Shown: one piece after another, positions 6,103 through 7,459 of the stretch
How positions within the stretch are numbered: the stretch's first letter is position 1
How the letters are laid out: each line of letters opens with the position of its first letter
NCBI GenBank assembly: GCA_900554855.1
Contig: USIZ01000060.1
Coordinates: 1-7,459 of the forward strand
Direction: 5' to 3'
DNA length: 7,459 nucleotides
Source: an uncultured Eubacteriales bacterium
GTDB lineage: Bacteria; Bacillota; Clostridia; Oscillospirales; Oscillospiraceae
Notes under the pieces: model-generated
What the model was told of the DNA's origin: nothing
The model's input: the letters and a program-made list of their open reading frames with translations, nothing else
The model's database searches: none
Program-made: the position numbers and the translations under genes

Positions 6103-6133
6103 GATACCAATTACCCCAATCCTATGGGGTATC
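6103..6133. repeat. Nested inverted repeats GATACC/GGTATC and TACCCC/GGGGTA
   Basis: TACCCC (6112-6117) and GGGGTA (6126-6131) form a 6-bp stem with an 8-nt loop. GATACC (6103-6108) and GGTATC (6128-6133) form a competing pair. Neither is followed by a good U-tract on the minus strand, so it is a poor terminator for the gene ending at 6207. It may be part of the attachment region. Confidence 0.35.
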
Positions 6134-6142
6134 CGACTTTCT

Positions 6143-6173
6143 GCTATCAAAAAGCTATCAGGGGATGCTATCA
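6143..6173 (+). repeat. Three GCTATCA direct repeats
   Basis: GCTATCA occurs at 6143-6149, 6154-6160 and 6167-6173, spaced 11 and 13 nt. The last copy is inside a TGCTA-TCAA-TAGCA palindrome (6166-6179). Short phased repeats just inside a presumed element end fit arm-type integrase, excisionase or repressor binding sites. Small replication iterons are an alternative given the RepA-like neighbour. Confidence 0.5.
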
Positions 6174-6206
6174 ATAGCAATGATGATTCTATGCTTGATT
6201 ACCTAA

Positions 6207-6536
6207 TTATTCATAGTCAATTAATCGTTTGAGTTCATCTGCATATTTTATCATAATATCATTGGTTTTTTTCAAATCGTCAACCAACGGCTGATATTCA
6301 GGATACGTTCTCTGTATTTCTTGCGGAGTTGCCGTTGCGTCGGATAAGGTGCTGTTGTACCAAGCCCTATACTTTGCTTGCCACGCGGTCAGATGAGGTC
6401 TTAGACCGTTGTTTAGAACTTTCGTGGTTATATCGATTAAGCCCTTGGCATCACTAATTCTATTCGCAGGAATATTTGCGAGAAGCGTCCTGATAACCTT
6501 GAACGCTTCATACCACGAATCGTAAATCTCACTCAT
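6207..6536 (-). CDS. Small helical protein of unknown function, coupled to the RepA-like gene
   Basis: A 109-residue, probably soluble and mostly helical protein that I do not recognise. Noticeable segments are an N-terminal WYEAFKVIRTLLANIP, a central Trp/Tyr-rich segment (VLNNGLRPHLTAWQAKYRAW), and a charged helical C-terminus (LVDDLKKTNDIMIKYADELKRL). No signal peptide, membrane segment or DNA-binding motif is evident. Its ATG overlaps the end of the RepA-like gene (8-nt overlap, ATGAGTGA arrangement) and there is no good ribosome binding site, which suggests translational coupling. Hand counts of sampled lines give about 40% G+C, well below the flanking genes, consistent with recent acquisition. 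It is the last gene before the presumed element end, a common place for accessory or defence cargo. No function is assigned. Confidence 0.7.
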   Translation of the reverse strand: MSEIYDSWYEAFKVIRTLLANIPANRISDAKGLIDITTKVLNNGLRPHLTAWQAKYRAWYNSTLSDATATPQEIQRTYPEYQPLVDDLKKTNDIMIKYADELKRLIDYE

Positions 6537-7459
6537 AGGTCAGAGTGATACGCCGCCCTTCGTGTCGAACCTTGTTTTCATAGCGGACGTGGTATTCATC
6601 CAACAGTCTGCCAGACTTGACATTCAAATACTTGCTCAGTGCATTTGCTGCCATGCCGACGTGAACGGCATCGGAAAGCTCTGAGGGCGAGCCTGTCCAT
6701 ACCGGCTGATCTGCGGATACCAGCCTTGAAACAGATTCCAGAACATGATCGGGCGGCTCTTTGTGCAGCTCGTTTTCCACCTTTTCAAGATTCCAGATCT
6801 GCGTGTCGGCATCCTTTTTCAGATAGAGGATCTGATCCTGCTGGTCGCGCCCGACCACGTCGATGGTTGCCTCCAACGCCGTGCGCTTTTTCTTCTGCAT
6901 GAGCAGTGAACCGTCCGCGCAGCCAAGCAGTCCCGTTGTCCCGGAGATCATCTCGAAGCTGTCACCGGCTGGCTGTTTGCGGGTGTGATGGACGGTCAAG
7001 ACGCAGATGCAGTGCTTGTCGGCAAACTGCTTGAGCTTGCCGATGATTTCATAATCGCTGGCGTAGCTGTACGCCTCGCCGCCGACTTCCCGGATCTTCT
7101 GCATGGTGTCGATGATAATGAGTTTGGTGTCGGGATGCTCGCGCACGAAATTTTCAAGCTGTTCGTCCAGCCCATTTCCGATCTTGCCTGCCGCAGTTGC
7201 AAAGTGCAGCCGGTCGGTGTCATCGACACCGTACATCATGAACATACGGCTCTGGATGCGCTGAAAATCGTCCTCCAAGGCAAGGTACAGCACCGTGCCG
7301 GGATGAACTTCGTAGCCCCACAATGCTTTGCCAGTGCTGACATGATAGGCGATCTGCGTCACCAGAAATGATTTGCCGATCTTCGGCGCACCTGCGAGGA
7401 TGTACGCGCCCGCGTAGAGCAAGCCGTCGATAATGGGCGGCCTGCTCTGATACGCGGTC
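6529..7459 (-). CDS. RepA-like AAA+ ATPase (AAA_25 family), 5' end beyond window
   Basis: Similar to RepA-like hexameric helicase/ATPase proteins of plasmids, phages and integrative elements, thought to act in element replication. The frame is open to the right edge; 309 residues are visible. The first visible stretch, RPPIIDGLLYAGAYILAGAP, is the conserved lead-in to Walker A in this family, so a TTG at 7422 is not the start. Walker A is GAPKIGKS (visible residues 23-30), followed by LALEDD (59-64), Walker B LIIID (113-117) and VHHTRK (156-161). The C-terminal 70 or so residues, with LSDAVHVGMAANALSKYLNV, look like the small winged-helix module often ending these proteins. It overlaps the downstream small gene by 8 nt and is transcribed toward the presumed attachment site. 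A plasmid-type RepA name is not justified. Confidence 0.85.
   Translation of the reverse strand, partial: TAYQSRPPIIDGLLYAGAYILAGAPKIGKSFLVTQIAYHVSTGKALWGYEVHPGTVLYLALEDDFQRIQSRMFMMYGVDDTDRLHFATAAGKIGNGLDEQLENFVREHPDTKLIIIDTMQKIREVGGEAYSYASDYEIIGKLKQFADKHCICVLTVHHTRKQPAGDSFEMISGTTGLLGCADGSLLMQKKKRTALEATIDVVGRDQQDQILYLKKDADTQIWNLEKVENELHKEPPDHVLESVSRLVSADQPVWTGSPSELSDAVHVGMAANALSKYLNVKSGRLLDEYHVRYENKVRHEGRRITLTYE

Noticed and set aside
5950..6173. A CRISPR array formed by the short repeats
   Set aside because: The units are 7-8 bp, irregularly spaced by only 11-13 nt, and of two different sequences.
7420..7422. TTG as the start of the RepA-like ATPase
   Set aside because: Conserved family sequence (PPIIDGL) continues upstream in frame to the window edge, so the gene is partial.

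Overview
The window looks like a chromosomal segment of a GC-rich member of the Clostridia, most likely an Oscillospiraceae-type gut anaerobe. The grounds are G+C-rich coding regions, strong AGGAG-type ribosome binding sites, consensus TATAAT promoters, an AbfT/Cat-like CoA-transferase, and a RepA-like mobile element of a kind common in Firmicutes. This placement is inference; no rRNA or marker gene is present.

Positions 1-3974, minus strand: a three-gene catabolic-looking operon. In transcription order it encodes a metal-dependent hydrolase of the cyclase/kynurenine-formamidase family (3974-3183), a sodium:solute symporter (3124-1154) and an acetyl-CoA hydrolase/transferase family CoA-transferase (1098 to beyond the left edge). 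The symporter carries an unusual C-terminal extension that reads as two winged-helix domains. A plausible job is Na+-coupled uptake of an organic acid, lactone or amide, hydrolytic opening or deformylation by the cyclase-family enzyme, and activation of the carboxylate to a CoA thioester. The substrate cannot be read from sequence.

Positions 3975-4405: a divergent control region of about 430 bp. It has a TTGCGC-N17-TATAAT promoter for the operon, an extended -10 promoter (TGATATAAT) for the regulator, and several dyads suited to regulator binding. A GG-N10-GC sigma-54-like element is also present but is weaker evidence.

Positions 4406-5770, plus strand: a PAS-AAA+-Fis regulator that is very probably the dedicated controller of the operon. 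Its ATPase motifs are intact, but the sigma-54-contacting GAFTGA loop is replaced by unrelated residues. This suggests TyrR-like control of a sigma-70 promoter rather than classical sigma-54 activation.

Positions 5771-6206: non-coding. It holds a strong bidirectional terminator, two 11-nt-phased TGTTGTCA repeats, a dyad containing TTATTCCCACTC (on the minus strand the usual guaA 3' end, Glu-Trp-Glu-stop), a TACCCC/GGGGTA hairpin and three GCTATCA repeats. Together these resemble a tyrosine-recombinase attachment site with arm-type sites, i.e. the end of an integrated element lying to the right.

Positions 6207-7459, minus strand: the presumed element. It contains a RepA-like AAA+ ATPase (cut by the right edge) overlapping a small, AT-rich, helical protein of unknown function. 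No integrase is visible in the window.
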